64,000 nucleotides of DNA from Microbacterium pygmaeum. GTDB taxonomy: Bacteria; Actinomycetota; Actinomycetes; Actinomycetales; Microbacteriaceae. Below are positions 25,958 through 34,671 of the stretch, one piece after another (the first letter of the stretch is position 1; each line of letters starts with the position of its first letter). The notes beneath the pieces are model-generated. The model saw only the letters and a list, made by a program, of their open reading frames with translations. It searched no databases and had not been told where the DNA came from. Both the position numbers and the translations under genes were made by a program. The stretch covers positions 1,178,001 through 1,242,000 of the forward strand of contig NZ_LT629692.1 in NCBI RefSeq assembly GCF_900100885.1, given 5' to 3'.

Positions 25958-26668
25958 TCAGCTGCTCGACGAGGAGGACTTGTCCGGCAGGTAGGGCTCG
26001 ATCGCGGCCGCCAGCTTGGCCGGAGTCATCGACTGGAGCCACACGTGCCCCGGTCCGCTCAGCTTCGCCAGGAAGAGCGAGTCGCCGAAGAACTTGTTCT
26101 TGATGCCCTTGATGGTGGCGAACTCCAACGGCATCTCGGCGCGGTAGAGGGCCAGGTGGCCGGGGTGGATCAGCATGGACTGACCGGCCTGCAACTCGTA
26201 CTCGACGATCTCGCCGGCCAGCTGCACCCACGCGGTGCCCTGCCCGGCGAGCTTCTGGAACACGACACCGGCGCCGCCGAAGATCCCCGCGCCGAGCTTG
26301 GTCTGCAGCCCGACCGACACCTCGACGTGCGGGGTACTGGCCATGTACGAGCCCTGCTGCACCATGAACTGGTCGGCCGGGTCGATCGTGAGCTCACGGA
26401 TCGTGCCGGGCAGCTGTGCGGCGAACGCCACGAACCCACCCGCTCCTGACGCGGTGTACTGCGTCAGGAACAGCTGACCGCCTCCGACCATCCGCTTCAG
26501 CCCGCTCATGAAGCCGCCCTTGCCGCCGGAGCCGAACCCGGTCGAGGTCTCGATGTCGAAGCCCGGCGTGAGCCACGACACGTCACCGCCTTCGGCGATG
26601 ATCTGCTCTCCGGCCTCGAGCGTGATCTCCAGCACCGGCATGGTCGTTCCCACGATGGTCGTCTTCAT
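25958..26668 (-). CDS. AIM24/TIGR00266 family protein
   Basis: A 236-residue protein of the AIM24 family, which folds as a beta-barrel related to tryptophan-RNA-attenuation proteins and has no firm function in bacteria. Typical segments are 'ITLEAGEQIIAEGGDVSWLT', 'GGQLFLTQYTASGAGGFVAF' and 'MLIHPGHLALY'. The C-terminus ends in a run of six serines. TACCTT lies exactly six bases before the ATG, suggesting a leaderless mRNA. Divergent from the aldo/keto reductase at 26802. Confidence 0.85.
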   Translation of the reverse strand: MKTTIVGTTMPVLEITLEAGEQIIAEGGDVSWLTPGFDIETSTGFGSGGKGGFMSGLKRMVGGGQLFLTQYTASGAGGFVAFAAQLPGTIRELTIDPADQFMVQQGSYMASTPHVEVSVGLQTKLGAGIFGGAGVVFQKLAGQGTAWVQLAGEIVEYELQAGQSMLIHPGHLALYRAEMPLEFATIKGIKNKFFGDSLFLAKLSGPGHVWLQSMTPAKLAAAIEPYLPDKSSSSSS

Positions 26669-26801
26669 GCGGCAAAGGTAGCGGCGCGGGGCGCTGCCGG
26701 GAAGGGCGGAATCCGCGATCCGGCGTGAGGGGGTCCGGCCGTACCTGGTTCCGCAGCTCGGGCGGGTGCATGCTCGAAGCACGCGAACGAGGAGGAACAT
26801 C

Positions 26802-27788
26802 GTGCACACCAGGACGCTCGGGAAGAACCTGCAGGTGTCGGCCGTCGGCTTCGGAGCCATGGGGATGTCGCAGAGCTACGGTCCCAATCCGGGCGACCGC
26901 GACGAGATGATCGGCGTGATCAGGTACGCGGTCGAGCAGGGCGTCACGCTGATCGACACCGCCGAGGTCTACGGGCCCTACGACAACGAAGTGCTGGTCG
27001 GCGAGGCCATCGCGCCGATCAGGGAGCGCGTGGTGCTCGCGACGAAATTCGGCTTCGACATCCGCGACGGCAGGTCGCAGGGGGTGGATTCACGTCCCGA
27101 GCAGATCCGACGCGCGGTCGACGGATCCCTGCAGCGCCTCGCGATCGACGCCATCGACCTGCTCTATCAGCACCGGGTCGACCCGGCGGTACCGATCGAG
27201 GATGTCGCGGGGACGGTCGGCGAGCTCATCCGGGAAGGCAAGGCGAAGCATTTCGGGCTGTCCGAGCCGGGCGCGGCGACCGCCCGGCGCGCCCACGCCG
27301 TCACCCCCGTCACCGCGATCCAGAGCGAGTATTCGCTGTGGACCCGCGACCCCGAGCCGGAGATCCTCCCGCTGTGCATCGAGCTCGGAATCGGGTTCGT
27401 CCCCTTCAGCCCGCTGGGCAAAGGCTTCCTGACCGGCACCGTCACCGCCGACTCCACGTTCGCTCCCGACGAGATCCGCGCGCGCGTCCCTCGGTTCGCC
27501 GCGGAGAACCTGAGCGCCAATCAGGCGCTCGTGGACCGGGTGAAGGCGCTGGCTGCCGATCGCGCCGCGACCCCGGGACAGGTGGCGCTCGCATGGCTGC
27601 TGGCGCAGCATCCCTTCATCGTGCCCATTCCAGGCACGCGGCGTCGCGAACGCCTGGACGAGAACGCCGGCGCGACGACGGTGGCGCTCTCGGCCGATGA
27701 CATCGCACGCCTTGACGCGCTCGCCGACAGCGTGGGCGTCGCAGGCAACCGCTACGACGAGGCGGGCATGGCGGCCGTGGGCCTGTAA
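26802..27788 (+). CDS. Aldo/keto reductase
   Basis: A 328-residue NADPH-dependent reductase of the Tas/AKR13 type. Catalytic residues are visible in 'LIDTAEVYGP' (Asp, Tyr), 'LATKFGF' (Lys) and 'DLLYQHRVDP' (His), with the cofactor-binding 'IPGTRRRERLDENAGA' near the end. It reduces aldehydes or ketones; the substrate is unknown. GTG at 26802 is chosen because AGGAGG ends seven bases upstream; an in-frame ATG at 26766 would place that site inside the gene. A VOC protein gene follows 66 bases downstream. Confidence 0.92.
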   Translation: MHTRTLGKNLQVSAVGFGAMGMSQSYGPNPGDRDEMIGVIRYAVEQGVTLIDTAEVYGPYDNEVLVGEAIAPIRERVVLATKFGFDIRDGRSQGVDSRPEQIRRAVDGSLQRLAIDAIDLLYQHRVDPAVPIEDVAGTVGELIREGKAKHFGLSEPGAATARRAHAVTPVTAIQSEYSLWTRDPEPEILPLCIELGIGFVPFSPLGKGFLTGTVTADSTFAPDEIRARVPRFAAENLSANQALVDRVKALAADRAATPGQVALAWLLAQHPFIVPIPGTRRRERLDENAGATTVALSADDIARLDALADSVGVAGNRYDEAGMAAVGL

Positions 27789-27854
27789 GCGCGGGTCGGG
27801 CGCCCGCGGCATCCGACTCGCTGGCAGACTGTCCACCGAACACTCGGAGGACAC

Positions 27855-28220
27855 ATGAGATTCGCCCAGATCGCGCAGCGCGCAGAGGACTTGGACCGCG
27901 CGGCGGACTTCTACACTGTGCTGCTGGACACGCCGCCGAGCGCCCGGTTCGACGAGCCGGGCATGCTGTTCTTCGACCTGGACGGCGTCCGCCTGCTGCT
28001 CGATCGCAACGCCCCCTCATCGCTGGTGTACCTGCACGTGGACAACGTGCACGCGACGTTGGAGCGGCTCGACGGGCTCGCGGACGTCGTGCGCGAGCCG
28101 CACGTCATCTTCACGCATCACGGCGATGCGCTCGGGCCGGACGGCTACGAGGAGTGGCAGGCGTTCATCCGCGACAGCGAGGGGAACACGATCGGACTGG
28201 TCGCCTTCCAGCGGCCGTAG
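27855..28220 (+). CDS. VOC-family (glyoxalase-like) protein
   Basis: A 121-residue single VOC domain: 'AEDLDRAADFYTVLLD' at the start, 'MLFFDLDGVRLLLDR' in the middle, and 'FIRDSEGNTIGLVAFQ' at the end, the pattern of glyoxalase/extradiol dioxygenase-like folds. These proteins bind a metal and act as lyases, dioxygenases or drug-binding proteins. GGAGG lies five bases before the ATG. The chemistry cannot be told from sequence. Confidence 0.85.
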   Translation: MRFAQIAQRAEDLDRAADFYTVLLDTPPSARFDEPGMLFFDLDGVRLLLDRNAPSSLVYLHVDNVHATLERLDGLADVVREPHVIFTHHGDALGPDGYEEWQAFIRDSEGNTIGLVAFQRP

Positions 28221-28239
28221 CCCGCGCACTCCGGTTACT

Positions 28240-28293
28240 TTGCACGCTAACCCATAAAGTGCAACAATGCACTCTATGGAGCAGAGTGCACTC
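28240..28293 (+). promoter_or_regulatory. Cluster of GTGCA-type operator half-sites at the tetR start
   Basis: A perfect inverted repeat AGTGCA-ACAA-TGCACT (28258-28273) covers the -10-like TAAAGT (28255-28260), the six-base leader and the ATG at 28267. TTGCAC at 28240-28245 pairs with GTGCAA at 28259-28264. A further perfect palindrome GAGTGCACTC lies inside codons at 28284-28293. This is what an autoregulated TetR operator would look like, controlling tetR and the efflux gene behind it. Confidence 0.65.
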
Positions 28294-28863
28294 AACCTTC
28301 GCGAACGCCGCCAGGCCGAAACGACCAGTGCGCTGCGCTCCGAGGCCCGTCGGCTGACGGCCGAGCGTGGGTTCTCCGGCTTTACCATCGAAGAGCTCTG
28401 CTCGGAGGTCGGCGTCTCGCGCCGCACGTTCTTCAACTACTACCCGTCGAAGGAGAACGCCGTCCTCGGCATCCCGGTGCGCGATACGGCCGGCGATCTC
28501 GAAGCGGCGTTCGTCGTCGCCGGTGGCACGCTGGTCGATGACCTCGTCGACCTGCACATCCAGCGCTGGCACCGGATGACGCTGACGAAGGCCGAGGCGG
28601 AAGAGCTGGGCCGCGTGTTCGAGCGCGAGCCGCGGCTGTTCGCTCACTTCATCGGCTTGGCCGCCGAAGGCGAGCGAGACGATATCGCCCTCGTCCAGCG
28701 CCGCCCGGACGCGGGCGACGCCCTGCGCGCCGCCACCGTCGTCCACGTCATCGGCGCGCTCCTGCGCCCCACGATGCTCGAGTACTTCGGCGACGAAGGA
28801 TCCGACTTCCCAACCCTGTTCCTGCGGCGCGTCGACGCCGCCCGTGACATCTTCACCTCCTGA
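28267..28863 (+). CDS. TetR/AcrR-family transcriptional regulator
   Basis: A 198-residue repressor. The DNA-binding helix-turn-helix is at residues about 15-60 ('GFSGFTIEELCSEVGVSRRT', 'FFNYYPSKE'), with a variable ligand-binding part behind it. It lies 14 bases before the MFS efflux gene on the same strand and almost certainly controls it together with itself, since palindromic GTGCA sites cover its start. ATG at 28267 has TAAAGT exactly six bases upstream, fitting a leaderless mRNA; ATG at 28276 is an alternative. Confidence 0.9.
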   Translation: MHSMEQSALNLRERRQAETTSALRSEARRLTAERGFSGFTIEELCSEVGVSRRTFFNYYPSKENAVLGIPVRDTAGDLEAAFVVAGGTLVDDLVDLHIQRWHRMTLTKAEAEELGRVFEREPRLFAHFIGLAAEGERDDIALVQRRPDAGDALRAATVVHVIGALLRPTMLEYFGDEGSDFPTLFLRRVDAARDIFTS

Positions 28864-28877
28864 ACCCGAACGGACCC

Positions 28878-30602
28878 ATGAAAACCTCCGCGAAAGCCGC
28901 GAGCGCGACCAGCGCCGCCGGGCCGCTGCTTCTGACGAAACGGCGCATCTGGATCATCTTCAGCGCGCTGATCGTCGGCATGCTGCTCTCCAGCCTCGAC
29001 CAGACGATCGTCTCCACCGCGATGCCCACCATCGTCGGCCAGCTCGGCGGCGTGGACCATCAGGTGTGGATCACCACGGCATACCTCTTGGCCACCACGA
29101 TCGTGATGCCCATCTACGGCAAGTTCGGCGATGTACTCGGCCGTCGACGGCTGTTCCTGGTCGCGATCGCACTGTTCACGCTGGCCTCGATCGGCTGCGC
29201 GTTCGCCGGCGACTTCTGGATGTTCGTCATCTTCCGCGCGATGCAGGGCCTCGGGGCGGGTGGGCTGATCATCCTGTCGCAGGCGATCATCGCCGACATC
29301 GTTCCGGCGTCCGAGCGCGGGAAGTACCTCGGTCCGCTGGGCGCCATCTTCGGGCTGTCAGCAGTGGCCGGCCCGCTTCTCGGCGGATTCTTCGTCGACC
29401 ATCTCACGTGGCAGTGGGCGTTCTACATCAACATCCCGCTGGGCATCGCGGCGTTCATCGTCGCGCTGTTCGCCCTGACGCTGCCGAACAAGAAGGCCAC
29501 GCAGCCGATCGACATCCTCGGGGTCGTCTTCCTCTCGATCGCGACGACCTGTTTGATCTTCTTCACCGACTTCGGCGGCGACAAAGACTTCGGCTGGGGC
29601 CATCTCGGCACGTGGGCGTGGGGTGTGGGCATGCTGGCCGCAGTCGCGGCCTTCATCCTCACCGAGGCTCGGGCGAAGGATCCGATCATCCCGCTCGGCC
29701 TGTTCCGCAACCCGGTGTTCCTCAATGCCACCGCCATCGGCCTGACACTGGGCATCGGCATGTTCGCGGCCATCGGCTTCGTCCCGACGTTCCTGCAGAT
29801 GTCCTCCGGGACCTCGGCCGCGGCATCCGGTCTCCTCATGATCCCGATGATGGTCGGCCTGATCGGGACCTCGATCGCGTCGGGACTCCTGATCACCCGG
29901 ACGGGTCGCTACAAGATCTTCCCGATCGTCGGCACCGTGGTCACCGGCCTCGCGATGATCGCCATGACGACGCTGACGGCGTCCACCCCGATCTGGCTCA
30001 TCTGCGTCTTCCTGTTCTTCTTCGGTGCCGGCCTGGGCCTGATCATGCAGGTCGTCGTCCTCGTCGTGCAGAACGCCGTGCCGGCAGCCGAAGTCGGCGT
30101 GGCCACCAGCACGAACAACTACTTCCGCGAGGTGGGCGCGGCACTGGGCACCGCGGTGTTCGGCACGATCTTCACCACACGCCTCACCGAGAACCTGCAG
30201 GGCGTCTTCGCGGCGGCGGGGGCGACCGCCGGCGAGGCGGCGAACGCCACCTCCACGTTGGACCCGCAGACGCTCGGGCAGCTGCCCGACGAGGTCCGAG
30301 ACGGCATCGTCACCGCCTACGCGGACGCGCTGGCCCCGGTGTTCTGGTATCTGGTGCCGTTCATCGCCCTCGCGTTCATCCTGTCGCTGTTCCTGAAGCA
30401 GATTCCGCTGTCCGACGTGGCCGGGCTCGTCGCGCGCGGTGAGGCCATCAGCGGGGACGAGGCCGAGGCGCTCGAGGCGCAGCTGCGCAGCGGAGTCACG
30501 GCGGATGACGGCGAACTGGTCTCGACGGGCAGCATCCCCACGACTCCCGGCGCCCGCCGGTCGCGGCGCGCAGACGCCGGCGACCCGTCTAGCGAGGCGT
30601 GA
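28878..30602 (+). CDS. MFS drug efflux transporter, DHA2 (14-helix) family
   Basis: A 574-residue proton-driven multidrug exporter of the EmrB/QacA type. About 14 membrane helices run between residues 25 and 510. Family motifs include 'LDQTIVSTAMPTI' (motif D1), 'GKFGDVLGRRRLFL' (motif A) and 'GPLLGGFFVD' (motif C). It ends with a hydrophilic tail of about 65 residues. The tetR gene directly upstream is its likely repressor. The last 14 bases overlap the end of the amylosucrase gene on the other strand. Confidence 0.93.
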   Translation: MKTSAKAASATSAAGPLLLTKRRIWIIFSALIVGMLLSSLDQTIVSTAMPTIVGQLGGVDHQVWITTAYLLATTIVMPIYGKFGDVLGRRRLFLVAIALFTLASIGCAFAGDFWMFVIFRAMQGLGAGGLIILSQAIIADIVPASERGKYLGPLGAIFGLSAVAGPLLGGFFVDHLTWQWAFYINIPLGIAAFIVALFALTLPNKKATQPIDILGVVFLSIATTCLIFFTDFGGDKDFGWGHLGTWAWGVGMLAAVAAFILTEARAKDPIIPLGLFRNPVFLNATAIGLTLGIGMFAAIGFVPTFLQMSSGTSAAASGLLMIPMMVGLIGTSIASGLLITRTGRYKIFPIVGTVVTGLAMIAMTTLTASTPIWLICVFLFFFGAGLGLIMQVVVLVVQNAVPAAEVGVATSTNNYFREVGAALGTAVFGTIFTTRLTENLQGVFAAAGATAGEAANATSTLDPQTLGQLPDEVRDGIVTAYADALAPVFWYLVPFIALAFILSLFLKQIPLSDVAGLVARGEAISGDEAEALEAQLRSGVTADDGELVSTGSIPTTPGARRSRRADAGDPSSEA

Positions 30603-32484
30603 CCCGCAGCCACGCGAACCCGTGCGCCGGCAGGGCGATCCCGCGGGTGAGGTCGATTTCGGCATCGATCACGATGTCGGTCGCCTCATCCGCGAATCCG
30701 CTCAGGGTCAGCGGGTCCACCAGCGCCAGATCGTCGCCGACGTTCGCGAGGACGAGCACGGTGGTCGTCTCGCCGGGGCGCTGGAAGGCGAGCACGCAAG
30801 GATGCCGGGGGTCGAAGCCCACCAGGTCGTTCCCGGCGAACTCGGGTGCGGCCTGACGCGCGAGGATCAGCGAGGAGAGACCCGTGAACACACGGCCGGC
30901 GTCGGTGCCGGCATCCGCTCGTTCGTCATACCGTGCCGCTGGTCGAGCCGGGCGATGCACCCAGCGGCTGTCCTGGGCAGTATCCGGGTCGTCGCGGTAC
31001 GAGTAGTCGTTGAGCTGGGCGACCTCGTCGCCGAGATACAGCAGCGGGATACCGCCGGTCGAGAGCGCGATCGCGTGCGCGAGCAGAACTCGATCCACCC
31101 CCGCAGGATCGCCCGCTTCGACACCGGCCAGCGACGCCGTGGTGCCGGTGACCCTGGCATCCCCGGTCTTCGGGTTCTCCTGGAACGGCACTCCGCGCGC
31201 GAAGGTGCCCGGGAATCTCCCGACGTAGAAGTCGTTGAGGAACCGGCGGTGCGGATGACCGTCGATCCCGAGCTCTGCGGCGTCCTCGTCGGCGAACGTC
31301 CACCCGATGTCGTCGTGACTGCGCACATAGTTGACCCACGCGGTACCGGGCGGCAGCGCGTGACGGCGCTCGAGCGCCTGCTGCAGCATCCGCGGGTCGC
31401 GCGTGGCCAGCGCCTCCCACGTGAGCGCCATCTGCAGCGGGTTGTAGGAGAGCTGGCACTCCTCCAGCGAGATGTACTCGATGACCTCGTCAGGATGCAC
31501 GATCGCCTCGGACTTGAACAGCAGGCTGGGCGCTGCCATTCGCAGCACCGCGTTGAAGGCCCGCATCAGCAGGTGCGCCTCGGGCAGCGACTCGCTCGGC
31601 GTTCCGAGTCGCTTCCAGATGAAGGCGACGGCATCCATGCGCAGCACCTCCACGCCCTGATTCGCCAGAAACAGCATCTCGCCGGCCATCGCACGGAACA
31701 CCGACGGGTTGGCGTAGTTGAGGTCCCACTGGAACGAGTAGAACGTGGCCCAGATCCACCGGCCGTCGGGCAGCTGGACGAACGAGCCGGGATGGTCGTC
31801 GGGGAAGATCTCGCGGACGGTCTGCTCGTAGGCGTCGGGCATCGTGCGATCGGGGAAGATCAAGTAGAAGTCCTCGTAGCCCGGTGCACCCGCGACCGCT
31901 TTGCGCGCCCACTCGTGCTCGTTGCTGGTGTGGTTGAAGATGAAGTCGACCACGAGCGAGATGCCGGCGAGCCGCAGGTCGGCCGCAAGATCGCGCAACT
32001 CGTCCATCGTGCCCAGGGCAGGGTTCACGCGTCGGTAGCTGGAGACCGCGTAGCCGCCGTCGGAATTCCCATCAGGACTCTCGAAGAGTGGCATCAGGTG
32101 CAGATAGGTGAGCCCGAGCGCTTCGAAATACGGGATGCTGTCGCGGATGCCGCGGATCGAACCGCCGAAACGGTCGACGTAGCAGACCCCGCCGAGCATG
32201 CGGTTCGAGAGGTACCACTGCGGATCCTGCTCGCGCTGCTCATCGCGGGCCTTCAGCTCGAGCGGACGGGCGGTCCACGACGCCGCGGCTTCGGCGACGA
32301 CGGATGCCAGCTGCTCGAGTCCGTCGTCGCGCTCGCCGTACAGCTGCGCGAACAGGCCGTGCAGCGTCGGGAAATGCTCGTCAAACCGGCGCTCGAACGT
32401 CGCGTCCGGCTCGCCCGCGTTCTCGCGCAGATGGCGGCGGATCGCCGCGGCATCGTGAGCCCAGTCGGTGCTGAGTCCGGACAT
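30589..32484 (-). CDS. Amylosucrase (GH13)
   Basis: A 631-residue enzyme close in length and layout to Neisseria amylosucrase. From sucrose it makes alpha-1,4-glucan and releases fructose. The three acidic catalytic residues are in place: nucleophile D284 in 'VLRMDAVAF', acid/base E326 in 'LFKSEAIV' and D391 in 'YVRSHDDI'. 'VVDFIFNHTSNEHEWA' is the conserved region I. The N-terminal helical domain ('TFERRFDEHFPTLHGLFAQL') distinguishes amylosucrases from plain alpha-amylases and trehalose synthases. No signal peptide, so it should act in the cytosol. AAGGAG precedes the ATG. No sucrose transporter or regulator is adjacent. Confidence 0.9.
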   Translation of the reverse strand: MSGLSTDWAHDAAAIRRHLRENAGEPDATFERRFDEHFPTLHGLFAQLYGERDDGLEQLASVVAEAAASWTARPLELKARDEQREQDPQWYLSNRMLGGVCYVDRFGGSIRGIRDSIPYFEALGLTYLHLMPLFESPDGNSDGGYAVSSYRRVNPALGTMDELRDLAADLRLAGISLVVDFIFNHTSNEHEWARKAVAGAPGYEDFYLIFPDRTMPDAYEQTVREIFPDDHPGSFVQLPDGRWIWATFYSFQWDLNYANPSVFRAMAGEMLFLANQGVEVLRMDAVAFIWKRLGTPSESLPEAHLLMRAFNAVLRMAAPSLLFKSEAIVHPDEVIEYISLEECQLSYNPLQMALTWEALATRDPRMLQQALERRHALPPGTAWVNYVRSHDDIGWTFADEDAAELGIDGHPHRRFLNDFYVGRFPGTFARGVPFQENPKTGDARVTGTTASLAGVEAGDPAGVDRVLLAHAIALSTGGIPLLYLGDEVAQLNDYSYRDDPDTAQDSRWVHRPARPAARYDERADAGTDAGRVFTGLSSLILARQAAPEFAGNDLVGFDPRHPCVLAFQRPGETTTVLVLANVGDDLALVDPLTLSGFADEATDIVIDAEIDLTRGIALPAHGFAWLRVTPR

Positions 32485-32608
32485 CTCACTCCTTCGTGCG
32501 GTGCGCCCCTCGGCGCGATCTCCGCGTCGTCCAGACTAGGGGCCGGATCGTGCGTGACGCCGGGCTGACGTGCGTCGGATCCGCGGTGCGTTCGACTCGC
32601 GATACGCC

Positions 32609-32646
32609 GAACGGGATGCCGCGGCCGAAGCCCCAGCATCCCGTTC
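32609..32646. terminator. Hairpin terminator after csbD-like gene
   Basis: GAACGGGATGC (32609-32619) and GCATCCCGTTC (32636-32646) form a perfect 11-bp stem with a 16-base loop. It begins 14 bases beyond the stop codon of the CsbD-like gene on the minus strand, so it probably ends that transcript. Confidence 0.65.
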
Positions 32647-32660
32647 CGCGTCGTCGCGTG

Positions 32661-32840
32661 CTACTTGTCGCCGGTCAGCGTGTCCTTCACGTCCTGGCCG
32701 ACCTGCTTGACGCCGGACTTGGCCTGGTCGGCCTTGCCTTCGGCGACCAGCTTGTCGTTGTCGGTCGCCTTGCCGACGGTCTCCTTGCCCTTGCCGACGA
32801 GTTCTTCGGCCTTGTTCTTGATGTCGTCTCCGATGCCCAT
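32661..32840 (-). CDS. CsbD-family general stress protein
   Basis: A 59-residue, lysine- and aspartate-rich helical protein: 'MGIGDDIKNKAEELVGKGKE' at the start and 'VKQVGQDVKDTLTGDK' at the end. This is a typical CsbD-like sequence, a small stress protein family of unknown biochemical role induced by general stress sigma factors. GGAGG lies six bases before the ATG. It follows the Asp23 membrane operon on the same strand, with a 40-base gap, in keeping with a shared stress role. Confidence 0.9.
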   Translation of the reverse strand: MGIGDDIKNKAEELVGKGKETVGKATDNDKLVAEGKADQAKSGVKQVGQDVKDTLTGDK

Positions 32841-32880
32841 GGCATCCTCCTTCTTTCTTGTGGGTGGTTGCGGACTGTGC

Positions 32881-33495
32881 TCAGGCGAGGCGGCGCTGGT
32901 CGCGCGCGAGCCTGGATCTCAGTCCCGAGTGGATCGAGATGTAGGTCGGAACCTCTTCGCCGGTCAGGGTAGCGAGGTTCGAGACCAGTCGGTCCACGTC
33001 TTCGAGCACCTGCTTGGGTGAGGTGTTCTGCCGGGGTGTGACGCTGACGTGCATCACAGGCTGTTTGCGGACGTCGTTCGCGCTGACGCTCGAGAACAGG
33101 ATGTCGGAGCGTTCCCGCAGGGAATGCTGCAAGGCGTCCGAGACGAAGCCTGCTCGGACGTGCACGCGTCCGAGGGGGTTGTCCGAGCCACTGCCGCGCA
33201 GCACCGTTCGGGTGCGTCCGCCGCCGATGCGGGTGAGGACGACGATGAGCAGGATCACCAGCAGCACGATCAGGGCGAGCACGCCGATCGCGAGGCCGCT
33301 CAGAGCGGTCGCGCCCATCATGGTCGTTGCGATCGCGTCATCGATCCAGGTGCGGCCGGCTTCGGTAGCCCCGGTCCAGTAGTCGGCTGCGACCGGCAGC
33401 GCCATCACCGTCACGACAGCGGCTCCGAGTGCGAGCAGGGCGATACCGACGATGATGAGCACGATCCTGTTGAGTGCGCGATTGGTGTCGTTCAT
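32881..33495 (-). CDS. AmaP-like membrane protein of the Asp23 cluster
   Basis: A 204-residue protein with two membrane helices (residues about 10-35 and 60-88), then a cytosolic domain with 'VHVRAGFVSDALQHSLRERS' and 'VMHVSVTPRQNTSPKQVLED'. Size, topology and position match the alkaline-shock anchor proteins (AmaP-like) that tether Asp23 to the membrane. The equivalence is inferred from layout rather than strong motif identity. Its ATG at 33495 overlaps the upstream stop by four bases. Last of five overlapping genes. Confidence 0.7.
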   Translation of the reverse strand: MNDTNRALNRIVLIIVGIALLALGAAVVTVMALPVAADYWTGATEAGRTWIDDAIATTMMGATALSGLAIGVLALIVLLVILLIVVLTRIGGGRTRTVLRGSGSDNPLGRVHVRAGFVSDALQHSLRERSDILFSSVSANDVRKQPVMHVSVTPRQNTSPKQVLEDVDRLVSNLATLTGEEVPTYISIHSGLRSRLARDQRRLA

Positions 33496-34076
33496 CGGTC
33501 CTGGTCCCTTTCCGGTGGACTGGTGACGCGTACACGGGACGTCACGGAGGGGATGAGCGCGTAGCGCTCGAGTTCGGCGTCGACGACGCGGGCGATCGGC
33601 TCCTTCTCGTGGGGATCGCCGAATCCGGAGCGGACGGTCACATCGACCGTGCGGTGCGACACCCCCACGGTGATGTCGTCGCGCTGGATGCCCGTCTCCT
33701 CGCTGATCCGCTGGGCGAGCGATGACGCGATCACGCCGTTGTCGACGACGACGGCTCGACGGTCGCCCGACATCTCGTGCTTGGGCAGTCGGCCGGGCCC
33801 CAGCCCCAGCACGAGGAACACGAGTCCGAGAACCGCCAGGACGACGCCGCCCAGGATCACGAGACCCGCCGGCTGAGCCGTGGGGAGCCCGACGATCCAT
33901 CCGAGTGCCGCGCCCGGTCCGAGCAGCAGCGCCGGCTGCGCCAGCAGGTACAGCACGATCTCCACGCCCACGTACACGAGGGCGAGGATCAGCAGGATGA
34001 CGGCGATGAACATCGCGACCGTGCGAGGCGAGTGCGTCTCACGGCGGACGATCCTGCGGAATGCCGGGGTGCTCAT
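33492..34076 (-). CDS. DUF6286-type membrane protein of the Asp23 cluster
   Basis: A 194-residue protein with two helices (about 18-48 and 65-93) and a soluble C-terminal domain containing 'DNGVIASSLAQRISEETGI' and 'VDVTVRSGFGDPHEKEPIAR'. The length, two-helix start and neighbours agree with DUF6286 proteins found in actinobacterial Asp23/Gls24 operons. Function unknown; probably part of a membrane complex that senses or stabilises the envelope. Overlaps both neighbours by four bases. Confidence 0.7.
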   Translation of the reverse strand: MSTPAFRRIVRRETHSPRTVAMFIAVILLILALVYVGVEIVLYLLAQPALLLGPGAALGWIVGLPTAQPAGLVILGGVVLAVLGLVFLVLGLGPGRLPKHEMSGDRRAVVVDNGVIASSLAQRISEETGIQRDDITVGVSHRTVDVTVRSGFGDPHEKEPIARVVDAELERYALIPSVTSRVRVTSPPERDQDR

Positions 34077-34483
34077 CTCACTCTCCTCTTCTCTGCGATG
34101 ACAGCGCCGGTGATGGTGATGTCGACGCGGGACACGTCCCTGCCGATCAGGTGCGCGACGCGGTCGCGGACCTCCTCCTGGATGCGCCCGACACGCACGA
34201 GCACCGGCTCGCCGTCCCGGATGGCCGCCGTGTCGTCCAGATCGGGTACCGGGAGCGGTGTCGACAGGCGGACGGCAACACCCTTCGAGCCCTCCGCGAC
34301 CTGCACCGAGATGCTCCCGCGCTCCACTCCGACGACAGAGGCCGATGTCTCGTGCGCGATCTTCTCGAGCACCCGTGGCTGCACACTGATGCGGCCCGAG
34401 AAGCGATCCGCGTCAGTCGAGGGCGTCCGGGCGGCGACCTCTGCGAGATCGCCGCCGAGCCGGCCGGCTTGTGCCGCGCTCAT
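34073..34483 (-). CDS. Asp23/Gls24-family protein (second copy)
   Basis: A 136-residue soluble protein. 'GRISVQPRVLEKIAHETSA' followed by 'VRVGRIQEEVRDRVAHLIG' and 'VDITITGAVIAEKR' matches the Asp23/Gls24 fold, an alkaline-shock and envelope-stress family. It is shorter and more diverged than the copy at 34668. The ATG overlaps the upstream stop by one base (TGATG). Confidence 0.75.
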   Translation of the reverse strand: MSAAQAGRLGGDLAEVAARTPSTDADRFSGRISVQPRVLEKIAHETSASVVGVERGSISVQVAEGSKGVAVRLSTPLPVPDLDDTAAIRDGEPVLVRVGRIQEEVRDRVAHLIGRDVSRVDITITGAVIAEKRRVR

Positions 34484-34671
34484 CAGGAGGTGCGGCGACC
34501 GCTGAACGCGTTGGCGAGGCCGCGTACGTCCAGCTTGCCGGAGACGATTCGCCCGAGCAGCGCACCGACGGCCACGAAGACGGCGACGAGGAGGAATCCC
34601 CAGAAGCCGAAGAGGATGATCGATACGGCCAGGATGGCGCCGAACACGGCGCCGGTCACTGTCGGGCTCAT
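34483..34671 (-). CDS. Small two-helix membrane protein (DUF2273-like)
   Basis: A 62-residue protein, mostly two hydrophobic helices (residues about 5-42) with a short basic end 'KLDVRGLANAFSGRRTS'. Small proteins of this form (DUF2273) accompany Asp23 and AmaP genes in Gram-positive bacteria and are thought to help anchor the complex. The ATG overlaps the asp23 stop by four bases. Confidence 0.7.
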   Translation of the reverse strand: MSPTVTGAVFGAILAVSIILFGFWGFLLVAVFVAVGALLGRIVSGKLDVRGLANAFSGRRTS

